Below, in pieces: positions 1 through 6,846 of a stretch of DNA of 8,836 nucleotides; the first letter of the stretch is position 1, and each line of letters begins with the position of its first letter. Position numbers and translations under genes: made by a program. This DNA is from an uncultured Thermomonas sp. (GTDB lineage Bacteria > Pseudomonadota > Gammaproteobacteria > Xanthomonadales > Xanthomonadaceae). The notes under the pieces were generated by a model that made no database searches, had not been told where the DNA came from, and saw only the letters and a program-made list of their open reading frames with translations. The stretch is taken from contig CAMLJA010000067.1 of the NCBI GenBank assembly GCA_946480065.1, positions 1 to 8,836 on the forward strand, in the 5' to 3' direction.

Positions 1-338
1 GTCGCCCAGTGCGGCACCAGGTTGGAGTTGGCGATCAGCACCCGCGGCGCGTCGGCGTGGGTGGGGAACACGCCCACCGGCTTGCCGGACTGCACCAGCA
101 GGGTCTCGTCGTCGCCCAGCGTCTTCAGGGTTTCGAGGATCCTGTCGTAGCAGTCCCAGTCGCGCGCGGCGCGGCCGATGCCGCCGTACACCACCAGGTC
201 CTCGGGTCGCTCCGCCACTTCCGCATCCAGGTTGTTCTGCAGCATGCGGAACGGCGCCTCGGTCAGCCAGCTCCTGCAGGTGAGCTGGTTGCCGCGCGGG
301 GCGCGAATGCGGCGGGAGGGATCGTGGCGGCTGGACAT
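1..338 (-). CDS. hutU: Urocanate hydratase (urocanase), N-terminal part, cut by window edge
   Basis: Urocanase adds water to urocanate to give 4-imidazolone-5-propionate, the second step of histidine breakdown, using tightly bound NAD+ in the cytoplasm. The first 112 residues are visible. They carry the typical urocanase N-terminal series: [57 protein letters not shown] and [13 protein letters not shown]. Full-length family members have about 555 residues, so roughly four fifths lies beyond the left edge, including the NAD-binding part. The ATG at 338 is fixed by an AGGAG at 346-350, 7 nt upstream, and by agreement with the family N-terminus. The gene diverges from the phosphodiesterase gene at 417 across 78 bp holding a GATAAT -10-like element. 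Further hut genes may follow it leftward, but this cannot be seen. Confidence 0.96.
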   Translation of the reverse strand, partial: MSSRHDPSRRIRAPRGNQLTCRSWLTEAPFRMLQNNLDAEVAERPEDLVVYGGIGRAARDWDCYDRILETLKTLGDDETLLVQSGKPVGVFPTHADAPRVLIANSNLVPHWA

Positions 339-361
339 CGGGCGGCTCCTGGAACGAAGCG

Positions 362-372
362 GCGATTATCGC
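362..372 (-). promoter_or_regulatory. Candidate hutU promoter -10 inside an 11-bp palindrome
   Basis: Five-base arms GCGAT and ATCGC flank one central base. Read on the minus strand the palindrome contains GATAAT (370 to 365), five of six matches to the sigma-70 -10 consensus. A start near 358 would give a leader of about 20 nt that includes the AGGAG of hutU. I see no good -35 at the right spacing. A repressor bound to the palindrome would cover the -10, but its identity is unknown, and it does not resemble the HutC operator I know from Pseudomonas. Confidence 0.4.
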
Positions 373-403
373 ACCGCCGCCGCGGTCGCCTGTTCGCGCC
401 CGC

Positions 404-409
404 TATCAT
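404..409 (+). promoter_or_regulatory. Candidate -10 (TATCAT) for the phosphodiesterase gene
   Basis: TATCAT lies 7 nt before the ATG at 417, and no Shine-Dalgarno sequence is present between them. If transcription starts at the usual distance from a -10, the message begins at or next to the ATG and is leaderless. No clear -35 is visible. This is an inference from spacing only. Confidence 0.35.
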
Positions 410-416
410 TGCACCC

Positions 417-1639
417 ATGCCTTTCCCGATCCGCGCCGCCCTGCTGGCGCTACTGCTGCTGGCGGGCTGCGCCACGCCCGGCCGCCCCCCGCTTCCCGCC
501 TCCGTGCTGCTGGTCTCGGTGGATGGCCTGCGCCCGGCGGACGTCACCGCCAACGGCATGCCCGCGCTGCATGCGCTGGGCCAGGCCGGCGTGCGCGCCG
601 AGGGCATGCGCCCGTCGTATCCGTCGCTGACCTTCCCGAACCACTACGCGCTGGTCACCGGGCTGCGGCCCGACCACAGCGGCATCGTCCACAACAGCAT
701 GCGCGATGCGGCGCTGGGCACCTTCCGAACTTCGCGCACGGAGGCCGTGCGCACGGCCGGCTGGTGGGGCGGCACGCCGGTGTGGGTGAGCGCCGAGCGC
801 GCGGGCCTGCGCACCGCCACGATGTTCTGGCCGGGCAGCGAGGCCGGGATCGCCGGCATCCATCCCGGGCAGTGGCGCGCGTACCGGGAAGGCACCCGCG
901 CCGCCGACAGCGTGGCCCAGGTGCTGGCGTGGCTGGACGCGCCGCGACGCGCGCGCCCGCGCTTCGTCACCCTGTACCTGGACCAGGTGGACGAGGCCAG
1001 CCACGACCACGGGCCCGGCTCGCCGCAGGCCGACGCCGCGCGCCGCGAGGTGGACGCCGCCATCGCGGCGCTGCTGCGCGGGCTGCGCGCGCGCGGGCTG
1101 GCGGGCCGCACCAACCTGCTGGTGGTGTCCGACCACGGCTTCGAGACCGTGCCGCCCGGCCACGCGCTGCCGACCACCGACCTCGCGCCCGCCGACGTGG
1201 CCGACGCCATCAGCGACGGCCAGGTGATCGGCTTCGCCCCCCGTCCCCGGCGCGCCGTGCAGGCCGAACGCCTGCTGCTGGGCCGCCACGAGCATTACGC
1301 ATGCTGGCGCAAGGGCGAGCTGCCGGCGCGCTGGCACTACGGCACCCATCCGCGCGTCCCCGCCATCGTCTGCCAGATGGACCCGGGCTGGGACGCGGTG
1401 TGGCCAGCGTCGTACGCACGGCGCGCGCAGGTGACCCGCGGCTCGCACGGCTACGACCCCGACCTGCCGGCGATGCGCGCCACCTTCATCGCCAGCGGCC
1501 CCGCGTTCCGAGCCGGCGTGGTGCTGCCCGCGTTCGACAACGTGGACGTCTACCCGCTGCTGATGCGCCTGCTGGCGCTGCCGCCGGAACCGAACGACGG
1601 CGACATCGCGCCGCTGCTGCCGGCGCTGCGGGAGGCGCG

Positions 1640-1643
<4 letters not shown>
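417..1643 (+). CDS. Ectonucleotide pyrophosphatase/phosphodiesterase (NPP family) lipoprotein
   Basis: A 408-residue enzyme of the type I phosphodiesterase/NPP family in the alkaline phosphatase superfamily. It hydrolyses phosphodiester or pyrophosphate bonds of nucleotides with two zinc ions. Residues 1-18 form a lipoprotein signal ending in LLAGC (Cys18), followed by Ala-Thr, so it is probably membrane-anchored and faces the periplasm. Visible active-site set: Asp36 (VSVDG), nucleophile Thr72 (PSLTFPNHY), Asn93 (IVHNS), Asp192 and His196 (DEASHDHG), Asp239-His240 (VVSDHGF) and His344 (RGSHGYDP). Order and spacing agree with the Xanthomonas NPP whose structure is known. The frame stays open upstream to position 9, but that part overlaps hutU antisense; the ATG at 417 starts the signal peptide directly. 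No Shine-Dalgarno is seen. Its end overlaps ogt by 4 nt. The physiological substrate cannot be told from sequence. Confidence 0.92.
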
Positions 1644-2134
<491 letters not shown>

Positions 2135-3370
2135 CTAGCCCAGCAGCGTCCCCATCGCTTGGCGGAAGCGCGCGGCGATGGCGTCGCGATGACGGTGGCG
2201 GCCGTCCTCGACCACGCGCGTGCCGGCGACCTCGACGTCGCGGACCAGCGGGACGTTGCCGCTGAAGAGCCAGCGGTCGGCGACGTCGGCGGCGGTGGCG
2301 GCGGCCAGGACCGGGGCGTCGGTGTCCAGCACGATGCGGTCGACGGCGTCGAAGCCGGTGCCGTGGGGGGCGCTTTCCAGCGCGCCGCGCAGCAGGGTGG
2401 CGCCCACGCTGGGGAGGTCCGGGGTGGCGGCGATGTTGCGGCGGCGGGCGCGCAGGCGCTGGCCGTATTCCAGCCAGCGAAGTTCCTCCACCGGCGAGGT
2501 GGACACGTGCGAGTCGGAGCCGATGCCCCAGCGGCCGCCGGCGTCCAGGTAGCCGCGCAGCGGGAACAGGCCGTCGCCCAGGTTGGCCTCGGTGGTGGGG
2601 CAAATGGCGACCGTGGCGCCGCTGCGGGCGATGCCGCGCACTTCGTCATCATCGAGGTGGGTGGCGTGGACCAGGGTCCAGCGCGCGTCCACCGCGGCGT
2701 TGTCCAGTAGCCACCGCACCGGGCGCGCGCCGCGCCGGGCCACGCATTCGTCCACCTCGGCCACCTGTTCGGCGATGTGCACGTGGATGCGGGCATCGGC
2801 CGGCAGCGCGGCCAGCACCTCGCGCATGGCGTCGGGCGGCACCGCGCGCAGGCTGTGCAGGGCGCAGCCCACGCGCAGGGTGTCGCTTTCGCCGGCGCGC
2901 AGGTCCTGCAGCAGGCGCAGGTAGCCGTCGACGTCGTGGCCGAAGCGGCGCTGGCGCGGCGACAGCGGGCGGCCGTCGAAGCCGCCGGCCATGTAAAGCA
3001 CCGGCAGCAGGGTCAGCCGGATGCCGGCCTCGTCCGCCGCCGCGGCCAGCGCGTCGGACATCGCGGTGGCCGGCGCGTGCGGGGCGCCGTCGGGCGCGTG
3101 GTGCAGGTAGTGGAATTCGCAGACCGTGGTGTAGCCGGCCTCCAGCAGTTCCACGTACAGCTGCGCGGCCACCGCCCGCAGCAGCCCGGGCGTGAACCGC
3201 GCCGCCATGGCGTACATGGTTTCGCGCCAGGTCCAGAACGAGTCGGCGGGATCGCCCTGGCGCTCGGCCAGCCCGGCCATGGCGCGCTGGAACGCATGCG
3301 AGTGCAGGTTGGACAGGCCCGGCAGCGACCAGCCGCGCGGCGTGCGTTCCGGGACGGGGGACGGGTGCAT
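2135..3370 (-). CDS. hutF: Formimidoylglutamate deiminase, short N-terminus
   Basis: A 411-residue amidohydrolase-superfamily enzyme converting N-formimidoyl-L-glutamate to N-formyl-L-glutamate plus ammonia, the step after HutI in the five-enzyme histidine pathway. Metal and catalytic residues are in place: His23 and His25 ([15 protein letters not shown]), His198 and Glu201 (HVHIAEQ), His235 (LVHATH) and Asp286 (GIGSDSHVS). Their spacings match the Pseudomonas aeruginosa enzyme as I remember it. FWTWRE, FHYLHH and [12 protein letters not shown] are also HutF-specific. The first metal motif starts only 22 residues from the N-terminus, whereas HutF proteins usually carry about 55 residues before it; most of the N-terminal beta-sandwich strand region is absent. 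No ATG, GTG or TTG lies close upstream, and the open frame beyond is antisense to the CLC gene. The C-terminal stretch at 330-355 also lacks the usual GRRADLLVLD-like segment, leaving only [12 protein letters not shown]. There is no Shine-Dalgarno; a CAGAAT hexamer is 6 nt before the ATG. Confidence 0.93.
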   Translation of the reverse strand: MHPSPVPERTPRGWSLPGLSNLHSHAFQRAMAGLAERQGDPADSFWTWRETMYAMAARFTPGLLRAVAAQLYVELLEAGYTTVCEFHYLHHAPDGAPHAPATAMSDALAAAADEAGIRLTLLPVLYMAGGFDGRPLSPRQRRFGHDVDGYLRLLQDLRAGESDTLRVGCALHSLRAVPPDAMREVLAALPADARIHVHIAEQVAEVDECVARRGARPVRWLLDNAAVDARWTLVHATHLDDDEVRGIARSGATVAICPTTEANLGDGLFPLRGYLDAGGRWGIGSDSHVSTSPVEELRWLEYGQRLRARRRNIAATPDLPSVGATLLRGALESAPHGTGFDAVDRIVLDTDAPVLAAATAADVADRWLFSGNVPLVRDVEVAGTRVVEDGRHRHRDAIAARFRQAMGTLLG

Positions 3371-3407
3371 GCGCGCATTCTGCCGGAGCGTCCGGGGACG
3401 CGCATGC
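3367..3407. promoter_or_regulatory. Nested inverted repeats in the divergent hutF/clcA promoter region
   Basis: An outer perfect 9-bp inverted repeat has arms at 3367-3375 (GCATGCGCG) and 3399-3407 (CGCGCATGC). Inside it sits a second perfect palindrome at 3383-3395, CCGGA-GCG-TCCGG. Together they fill almost the whole 49-bp gap between the start codons of hutF and the CLC gene, and one outer arm contains the hutF start codon. The layout suggests an operator for both divergent genes. The regulator is unknown. Confidence 0.5.
3377..3382 (-). promoter_or_regulatory. Candidate -10 (CAGAAT) for hutF
   Basis: Read on the minus strand, CAGAAT matches the -10 consensus at four of six positions, including the two most conserved ones (A2 and T6). 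It lies 6 nt before the hutF ATG, which has no Shine-Dalgarno, so a leaderless message is the simplest reading. No -35 element is clear. Confidence 0.35.
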
Positions 3408-3413
3408 GAGAAT
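3408..3413 (+). promoter_or_regulatory. Candidate -10 (GAGAAT) for the CLC gene
   Basis: GAGAAT ends 6 nt before the ATG at 3420. It mirrors the CAGAAT placed 6 nt before hutF on the other strand. No Shine-Dalgarno is visible. The spacing predicts transcription starting at or next to the A of the ATG. Confidence 0.35.
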
Positions 3414-3419
3414 GACCGG

Positions 3420-4742
3420 ATGGCGCCGCACCACGATCCCGAAGCCGGCTTGGACGGCCTGCTCTCGCCGCTGCTCTGGAAACGCCGCGCCGCGCTGTGG
3501 GGCGGCGCGGTGCTGGTGGCGCTTGCGGCCATCCTGTTCGCGCGCGCCGGCGACCTGGCGTTCCGGCTGTTCTCGCGCGCCACCGCGGTATCGCCGTGGT
3601 GGGCGCTGGCGATCACCCCGGCGATGTTCGCGCTGCTGGCCTGGATCACCGGCCGCGGCCTGTCGGCCACCCGCGGCAGCGGCATCCCGCAGGTGATCGC
3701 CGGGCTGCGGATGGACGAGACCGAGCGCCAGCGGCACCTGTCGCTGAAGGTCGCCGCGGCCAAGATGGCGCTGACCGTGGCCGGGCTGCTGGGCGGGGCG
3801 TCGATCGGGCGCGAGGGGCCCACCGTGCACGTGGGCGCCGGCATCATGCAGGCACTGGGCCGCTGGCTGGGCTTTCGCGACGACTACCAGGCCCGCCGCT
3901 TCCTGCTGGCCGGCGGCGCGGCCGGCATCGCGGCGGCGTTCAACACCCCGCTGGCGGGCGTGGTGTTCGCGATCGAGGAACTGGGCGGCGCGTTCGAGCA
4001 CCGCTTCTCCGGCACCCTGCTCACCGCGGTGATCGTGGGCGGCGTGGTGTCGCTGGCGCTGCTGGGCAACTACACCTATTTCGGCCGCGTCAACGTGCTG
4101 CTGCCGCTGCGCCAGGCGTGGCTGGCGGTGCCGCTGTGCGGGCTGCTGTGCGGGCTGGCGGGAGGGCTCTTCAGCCGCATGCTGCTGGCCTCGATGGACG
4201 GCCGGCCGCGCTGGCTGGGCGCGCTGCGCCGGCGCCATCCGGTGCTGCTGGCCGGCGCCTGCGGGGTGGTACTGGCGGGGCTGGGAATCGCCTTCGGCCA
4301 CGGCGCCTTCGGCACCGGCTACGAGCAGGCGCGCAGCCTGGTGCAGGGCCACGGGGTGGTGGGCCACGAATTCGGCGCGGTGAAGTTCGCCGCCAACCTG
4401 GTCTCGTACGTGGCCGGCATCCCGGGCGGACTGTTCTCGCCGGCGCTCGCGGTCGGCGCGGGCCTGGGCCAGAACCTGTCGCTGCTGCTGCCGGGCGTGC
4501 CGGCCAGCGCGCTGGTCCTGCTGGGCATGTGCGGCTACCTGACCGGCGTCACCCAGGCGCCGCTCACTTCGGCGGTGATCTCGATGGAACTGACCGACAA
4601 CCAGGACATGCTGCTGCCGATCCTGGCCACCGTGCTGCTGGCCCGCGGCGCTTCGGCGCTGGTCTGCCACATGCCGGTGTACAAGGCGCTGGCGCTGCGG
4701 CTGCTGCCGGATTCGCCGCCCGCCAGGGAGGCGGCGCCGTGA
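3420..4742 (+). CDS. clcA: CLC-family chloride/proton antiporter (ClcA-like)
   Basis: A 440-residue inner-membrane protein, hydrophobic through most of its length. It carries all the signatures of a CLC exchanger: GSGIP (86-90, selectivity Ser87), [10 protein letters not shown] (130-139, gating Glu132), [14 protein letters not shown] (174-187, with Glu187 equivalent to the proton glutamate of E. coli ClcA), GIPGGLFSP (333-341) and Tyr421 (MPVYKAL), the inner-gate tyrosine. Presence of both glutamates argues for 2 Cl-/1 H+ exchange rather than a passive channel, and serine in the first motif argues for chloride rather than nitrate. There is no C-terminal CBS domain, as in other short bacterial CLCs. 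The ATG at 3420 is chosen because the frame further upstream is antisense to hutF and the family N-terminus is short. The stop overlaps the GTG of hutI by 4 nt. In E. coli such proteins help acid resistance; the role next to hut genes is unknown. Confidence 0.93.
   Translation: MAPHHDPEAGLDGLLSPLLWKRRAALWGGAVLVALAAILFARAGDLAFRLFSRATAVSPWWALAITPAMFALLAWITGRGLSATRGSGIPQVIAGLRMDETERQRHLSLKVAAAKMALTVAGLLGGASIGREGPTVHVGAGIMQALGRWLGFRDDYQARRFLLAGGAAGIAAAFNTPLAGVVFAIEELGGAFEHRFSGTLLTAVIVGGVVSLALLGNYTYFGRVNVLLPLRQAWLAVPLCGLLCGLAGGLFSRMLLASMDGRPRWLGALRRRHPVLLAGACGVVLAGLGIAFGHGAFGTGYEQARSLVQGHGVVGHEFGAVKFAANLVSYVAGIPGGLFSPALAVGAGLGQNLSLLLPGVPASALVLLGMCGYLTGVTQAPLTSAVISMELTDNQDMLLPILATVLLARGASALVCHMPVYKALALRLLPDSPPAREAAP
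4725..4731 (+). promoter_or_regulatory. Ribosome binding site of hutI (AGGGAGG)
   Basis: AGGGAGG lies inside the last codons of the CLC gene and 7 nt before the GTG at 4739. It supports this GTG as the hutI start and indicates translation coupled to the gene in front. Confidence 0.75.
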
Positions 4743-5959
4743 GCGCGCCGCGCTGGGACGGCCTGCTGCTGGGCGCCACCGCCGCCACCCTGGACGCGGC
4801 CTCCGGGTACGGCCTGGTGGAGGACGCCGCGCTGGCGTGGAAGGACGGCCTGCTGGCCTACGTGGGGCCGCGCGCGGGCCTGCCGGGCGATCCGGCGGCG
4901 CTGGCCACGGACGTGGTCGAGACCGGGGGGCTGGTCACCCCGGGCCTGGTCGATTGCCACACCCACGCGGTGTTCGCCGGCGACCGCGCCGCGGAGTTCG
5001 AGCTGCGCCTGCAGGGCGCCAGCTACGAGCAGATCGCGCGCGCCGGCGGCGGCATCCTGTCCACCGTGCGCGCGGTGCGCGCGGCGAGCGAGGACGCGCT
5101 GCTGCGGCAGTCCGAGCCGCGGCTGGCGGCGCTGCGCGGCGACGGCGCCACCACCGTGGAGGTCAAGTCCGGCTACGGGCTGGACTTCGACAGCGAGCGC
5201 CGGATGCTGCGGGTCGCTCGCGCGCTGGGCCAGCGCCTCGGGATCGGCGTGCGCACCACCTACCTGGCCGCGCACGCGCTGCCGCCGGAATACGCGGGCG
5301 ACGCTGACGGCTACATCGACGCGGCCATCGGTTGGCTGCCGCGGCTGCACGCCGAGGGGCTGGTGGACGCGGTGGACGCGTTCTGCGAAGGCATCGGCTT
5401 CAGCCCGGCGCAGACCCGGCGGATGTTCGAGGCGGCGCGCGCCTGCGGCCTGCCGGTGAAGCTGCACGCCGACCAGCTCAGCGACCTGGGGGGCGCGGCG
5501 CTGGCGGCCGGGTTCGGCGGGCTGTCGGCCGACCACATCGAACACACCGGCGAGGCAGGCGTGCGCGCGATGGCCGCGGCGGGCACCGTGGCGGTGCTGC
5601 TGCCCGGCGCCTTCCACGTGCTGCGCGAAACCACCCTGCCCCCGCTCGAACTGCTGCGCGCGCACGGCGTGCCGATGGCGGTGGCCACCGACTGCAACCC
5701 GGGCACTTCGCCGCTGCTGTCGCTGCGGCAGGCGATGCAGCTGGCCTGCACGCACTTCCGGCTGACCCCGGAAGAGGCGCTGCGCGGGGCCACCGTCAAC
5801 GCGGCGAAGGCGCTGGGGCTGGCCGACCGCGGGGTGCTGCGCGCCGGGCTGCGCGCCGACTTCGTGCTATGGGACGCCGACCGTCCCGCCGAGCTGTGCT
5901 ACTGGCTGGGCGGCCGGCTGGCGCGCGCGGTCCATGCCGGCGGCGCGCGGGTGGCCTGA
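4739..5959 (+). CDS. hutI: Imidazolonepropionase
   Basis: A 406-residue cytoplasmic amidohydrolase-superfamily enzyme that opens 4-imidazolone-5-propionate to N-formimidoyl-L-glutamate, the third step of histidine breakdown, between HutU and HutF. Metal-site and substrate motifs: His74 and His76 ([14 protein letters not shown]), [20 protein letters not shown] (91-110), EVKSGYGLD (141-149), His179 ([11 protein letters not shown]), His243 (KLHADQLSD), SADHIEHT (263-270) and Asp318 ([10 protein letters not shown]). Length is normal for the family. The GTG start overlaps the TGA of the CLC gene (GTGA). The next in-frame methionine is at residue 156, well inside conserved sequence, so GTG is certain in practice. 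A strong hairpin begins 20 nt after the stop. No promoter of its own is visible, so it probably depends on the promoter before the CLC gene. Confidence 0.97.
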   Translation: MSAPRWDGLLLGATAATLDAASGYGLVEDAALAWKDGLLAYVGPRAGLPGDPAALATDVVETGGLVTPGLVDCHTHAVFAGDRAAEFELRLQGASYEQIARAGGGILSTVRAVRAASEDALLRQSEPRLAALRGDGATTVEVKSGYGLDFDSERRMLRVARALGQRLGIGVRTTYLAAHALPPEYAGDADGYIDAAIGWLPRLHAEGLVDAVDAFCEGIGFSPAQTRRMFEAARACGLPVKLHADQLSDLGGAALAAGFGGLSADHIEHTGEAGVRAMAAAGTVAVLLPGAFHVLRETTLPPLELLRAHGVPMAVATDCNPGTSPLLSLRQAMQLACTHFRLTPEEALRGATVNAAKALGLADRGVLRAGLRADFVLWDADRPAELCYWLGGRLARAVHAGGARVA

Positions 5960-5979
5960 AGGCCATCCCCCGGAAACGC

Positions 5980-6003
5980 GAAGCCCCGCCGGAGCGGGGC
6001 TTC
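5980..6003. terminator. Hairpin terminator shared by convergent hutI and thx
   Basis: A perfect 10-bp stem (GAAGCCCCGC and GCGGGGCTTC) encloses a 4-nt loop. It lies 20 nt after the hutI stop on the plus strand and 41 nt after the thx stop on the minus strand. Read from the minus strand the loop is C(UCCG)G, a member of the very stable UNCG tetraloop class, and is followed by GCGTTTCC with a short U stretch. Read from the plus strand the loop is CGGA and no U-run follows. It probably works best for the minus-strand transcript. Confidence 0.8.
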
Positions 6004-6044
6004 CTGCGGCCCGTGGAGGCGGGCCTGCCAGCGCGCGGCGAAGC

Positions 6045-6233
6045 TTATTCCTTCGCGGCGGCCTTCTTGGCCACGGCCTTCTTGGCCGGCGCCTTGGCGA
6101 CGGTCTTGGCGGCCTTCTTGACCACCGGCGCGGCGACGGTGCCGGCAGCCTTGGTCACGGCCTTGCCCCGGGCGTTGCCGTAGCTGGAGTTGTAGCGCTT
6201 GCCCTTGGCGGTCTTGCGGTCGCCCTTGCCCAT
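6045..6233 (-). CDS. bTHX-family small 30S ribosomal protein with a Lys/Ala-rich tail
   Basis: A 62-residue very basic protein. Residues 1-21 (MGKGDRKTAKGKRYNSSYGN plus Ala) match the bTHX family, the tiny protein that in Thermus sits among rRNA helices at the head of the 30S subunit; the family start MGKGD(K/R)KT and the later YGN are both present. Thermus Thx is only about 26 residues. Here 41 more follow, made almost entirely of Lys, Ala, Val, Pro and Thr, with VKKAAKTVAKAPAKKAVAKK-type repeats like the tails of histone H1-like proteins. The ATG at 6233 is fixed by AGGAG at 6241-6245, 7 nt upstream, and by the family N-terminus; the same frame is open to an ATG at 6356, but the extra residues look non-coding. 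The gene stands alone, with its own -10-like element and a terminator. Ribosomal location is inferred from the head; the tail could also bind nucleic acid. Confidence 0.86.
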   Translation of the reverse strand: MGKGDRKTAKGKRYNSSYGNARGKAVTKAAGTVAAPVVKKAAKTVAKAPAKKAVAKKAAAKE

Positions 6234-6240
6234 GGTGGTG

Positions 6241-6245
6241 CTCCT
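6241..6245 (-). promoter_or_regulatory. Ribosome binding site of the bTHX gene (AGGAG)
   Basis: On the minus strand AGGAG is followed by 7 nt and the ATG at 6233. It decides for the short 62-residue product over the 103-residue alternative starting at 6356. Confidence 0.75.
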
Positions 6246-6307
6246 GGTTCGTGTGTGCCGCGCGTGCTTGGCGCTGGCGTTGGTATCCGGGACTTGCAGC
6301 CCGCGCG

Positions 6308-6348
6308 ATGCCCGGATTCCGTGGAACCAGGCGCGCGGAGCCGGGCAT
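6308..6348. repeat. 8-bp inverted repeat (ATGCCCGG / CCGGGCAT), 25-nt spacer
   Basis: Perfect arms lie at 6308-6315 and 6341-6348, upstream of the bTHX gene. The outer end of the right arm overlaps the TAGAAT -10-like element (6352 to 6347). If that promoter is correct, only one arm is transcribed, so this would be a DNA site rather than an RNA hairpin. Chance occurrence in GC-rich DNA is possible. Confidence 0.35.
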
Positions 6349-6352
6349 TCTA
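6347..6352 (-). promoter_or_regulatory. Candidate -10 (TAGAAT) for the bTHX gene
   Basis: TAGAAT matches the -10 consensus at five of six bases in an otherwise GC-rich stretch. A start near 6340 would leave a leader of about 105 nt before the ATG at 6233. Nothing resembling a -35 stands out. I see no RNA gene or reading frame of note in the leader. Confidence 0.4.
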
Positions 6353-6422
6353 GCATGCGGCGGCTGGCGGACGCGGGCCCCGGCTTCCCGCGCGCATCGA
6401 ACTCGGGGGCGTGACGCCGCGG

Positions 6423-6830
6423 TCAGTGCGCGCAGGCGGGCCCGTGCACGTGGCCGGCGTTCATCCGCAGGTTGGCCAGGTGCGCCAGCCCCACCAGCGT
6501 GCCGCCCAGGGTCATGACGATGGCATGCGGCCACTGGCTGTGGTGGATCGGCGCGTACAGCACGCCCAGCCACAGCACCGCCAGCCCGGGCGCCATCAGC
6601 AGCAGCGCCTGCCACAGCCGGTGGCGACGGTAGCCGGACAGCACGCTGTAGCCACCCACCAGGGTGGCGAAGGCCACGAAGCCCTGCTCCACCCGCTCGC
6701 CCAGCAGCCCGGCCAGGCCGAGCGACGGCAGCAGCGCGATCACCACCGGCAGCAGCGCGCAGTGCAGCGCGCACAGCAGCGAACCGGTGGCGCCGAGGCG
6801 GTCGAGCAGCGCGTGGCGGCGAGGCGTCAT
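6423..6830 (-). CDS. MerC-domain membrane protein, probably zinc-regulated
   Basis: A 135-residue protein with about four predicted membrane helices (roughly 16-38, 48-66, 72-92, 102-120). The first helix carries the MerC-family pattern DRLGATGSLLCALHC, with Cys20 and Cys24 spaced CxxxC. The C-terminus is rich in possible metal ligands: GHVHGPACAH holds three histidines and a cysteine. MerC of mercury operons moves Hg(II) across the inner membrane. No mer regulator, merA or merP is present here; the gene instead lies behind a zinc/manganese-type ABC locus and a Zur-box-like palindrome, so handling of zinc is a better guess than mercury. The ATG at 6830 has no Shine-Dalgarno and is preceded at 6 nt by TATAGT, suggesting a leaderless message. 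No terminator hairpin is evident after the stop. The family assignment is fairly sure, the substrate is not. Confidence 0.85.
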   Translation of the reverse strand: MTPRRHALLDRLGATGSLLCALHCALLPVVIALLPSLGLAGLLGERVEQGFVAFATLVGGYSVLSGYRRHRLWQALLLMAPGLAVLWLGVLYAPIHHSQWPHAIVMTLGGTLVGLAHLANLRMNAGHVHGPACAH

Positions 6831-6831
6831 T

Positions 6832-6844
6832 GTTACACTATAAC
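6832..6844 (-). promoter_or_regulatory. Zur-box-like palindrome over the -10 of the MerC gene
   Basis: The 13-bp sequence GTTACACTATAAC is a palindrome of the form GTTAYA-N-TRTAAC, with mismatch only in the Y/R pair. This is the pattern known for Zur operators in Gammaproteobacteria (GTTATA-type arms). It is an AT-rich island in a GC-rich intergenic region of 64 bp, ending 1 nt before the ATG. On the minus strand it contains TATAGT (6842 to 6837), a good -10 placed 6 nt before the start codon, so a bound repressor would block polymerase directly. Fur or another Fur-family member cannot be excluded. Confidence 0.7.
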
Positions 6845-6846
6845 GC

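Noticed and set aside
9..416. N-terminal extension of the phosphodiesterase by 136 residues
   Set aside because: It runs antisense through hutU, has unlikely composition, and the ATG at 417 begins a clean lipoprotein signal peptide.
764..1639. Long plus-strand frame fused in front of Ogt
   Set aside because: Arg/Ala/Gly-rich shadow of the phosphodiesterase gene in another frame; Ogt starts at the overlapping ATG at 1640 with a ribosome binding site.
3192..3419. 76-residue N-terminal extension of the CLC protein
   Set aside because: Antisense to the hutF start region, with composition unlike a membrane protein N-terminus. CLC proteins of this class start shortly before the first helix.
3371..3847. 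Upstream extension of HutF to recover the missing N-terminus
   Set aside because: The added residues are the antisense of the CLC gene and show no similarity to the HutF beta-strand region; the nearest ATG is about 57 codons upstream.
2649..4670. 673-residue minus-strand open frame
   Set aside because: Gln/Arg/His/Ala-rich with no recognisable motif, and antisense to two well-supported genes (clcA) or out of frame with them (hutF). Such long shadow frames are expected at this GC content.
3497..4738. Plus-strand frame fused in front of HutI
   Set aside because: Shadow of the CLC gene in another frame; HutI begins at the GTG at 4739 in agreement with the family.
4535..5755. 406-residue minus-strand open frame opposite hutI
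   Set aside because: No motif, skewed Arg/Gln/Ala composition, fully antisense to hutI.
6234..6356. Longer start for the bTHX protein
   Set aside because: The family begins with MGKGD, and AGGAG sits exactly before that ATG; the additional 41 residues look like translated leader.
6408..6418. GGCGT-G-ACGCC as terminator after the MerC gene
   Set aside because: A one-base loop cannot form a hairpin, the stem is only five base pairs, and no U-run follows.
5899..6774. 291-residue minus-strand open frame spanning the thx and MerC genes
   Set aside because: Shadow frame crossing a terminator, two genes and an intergenic region; no recognisable domain.
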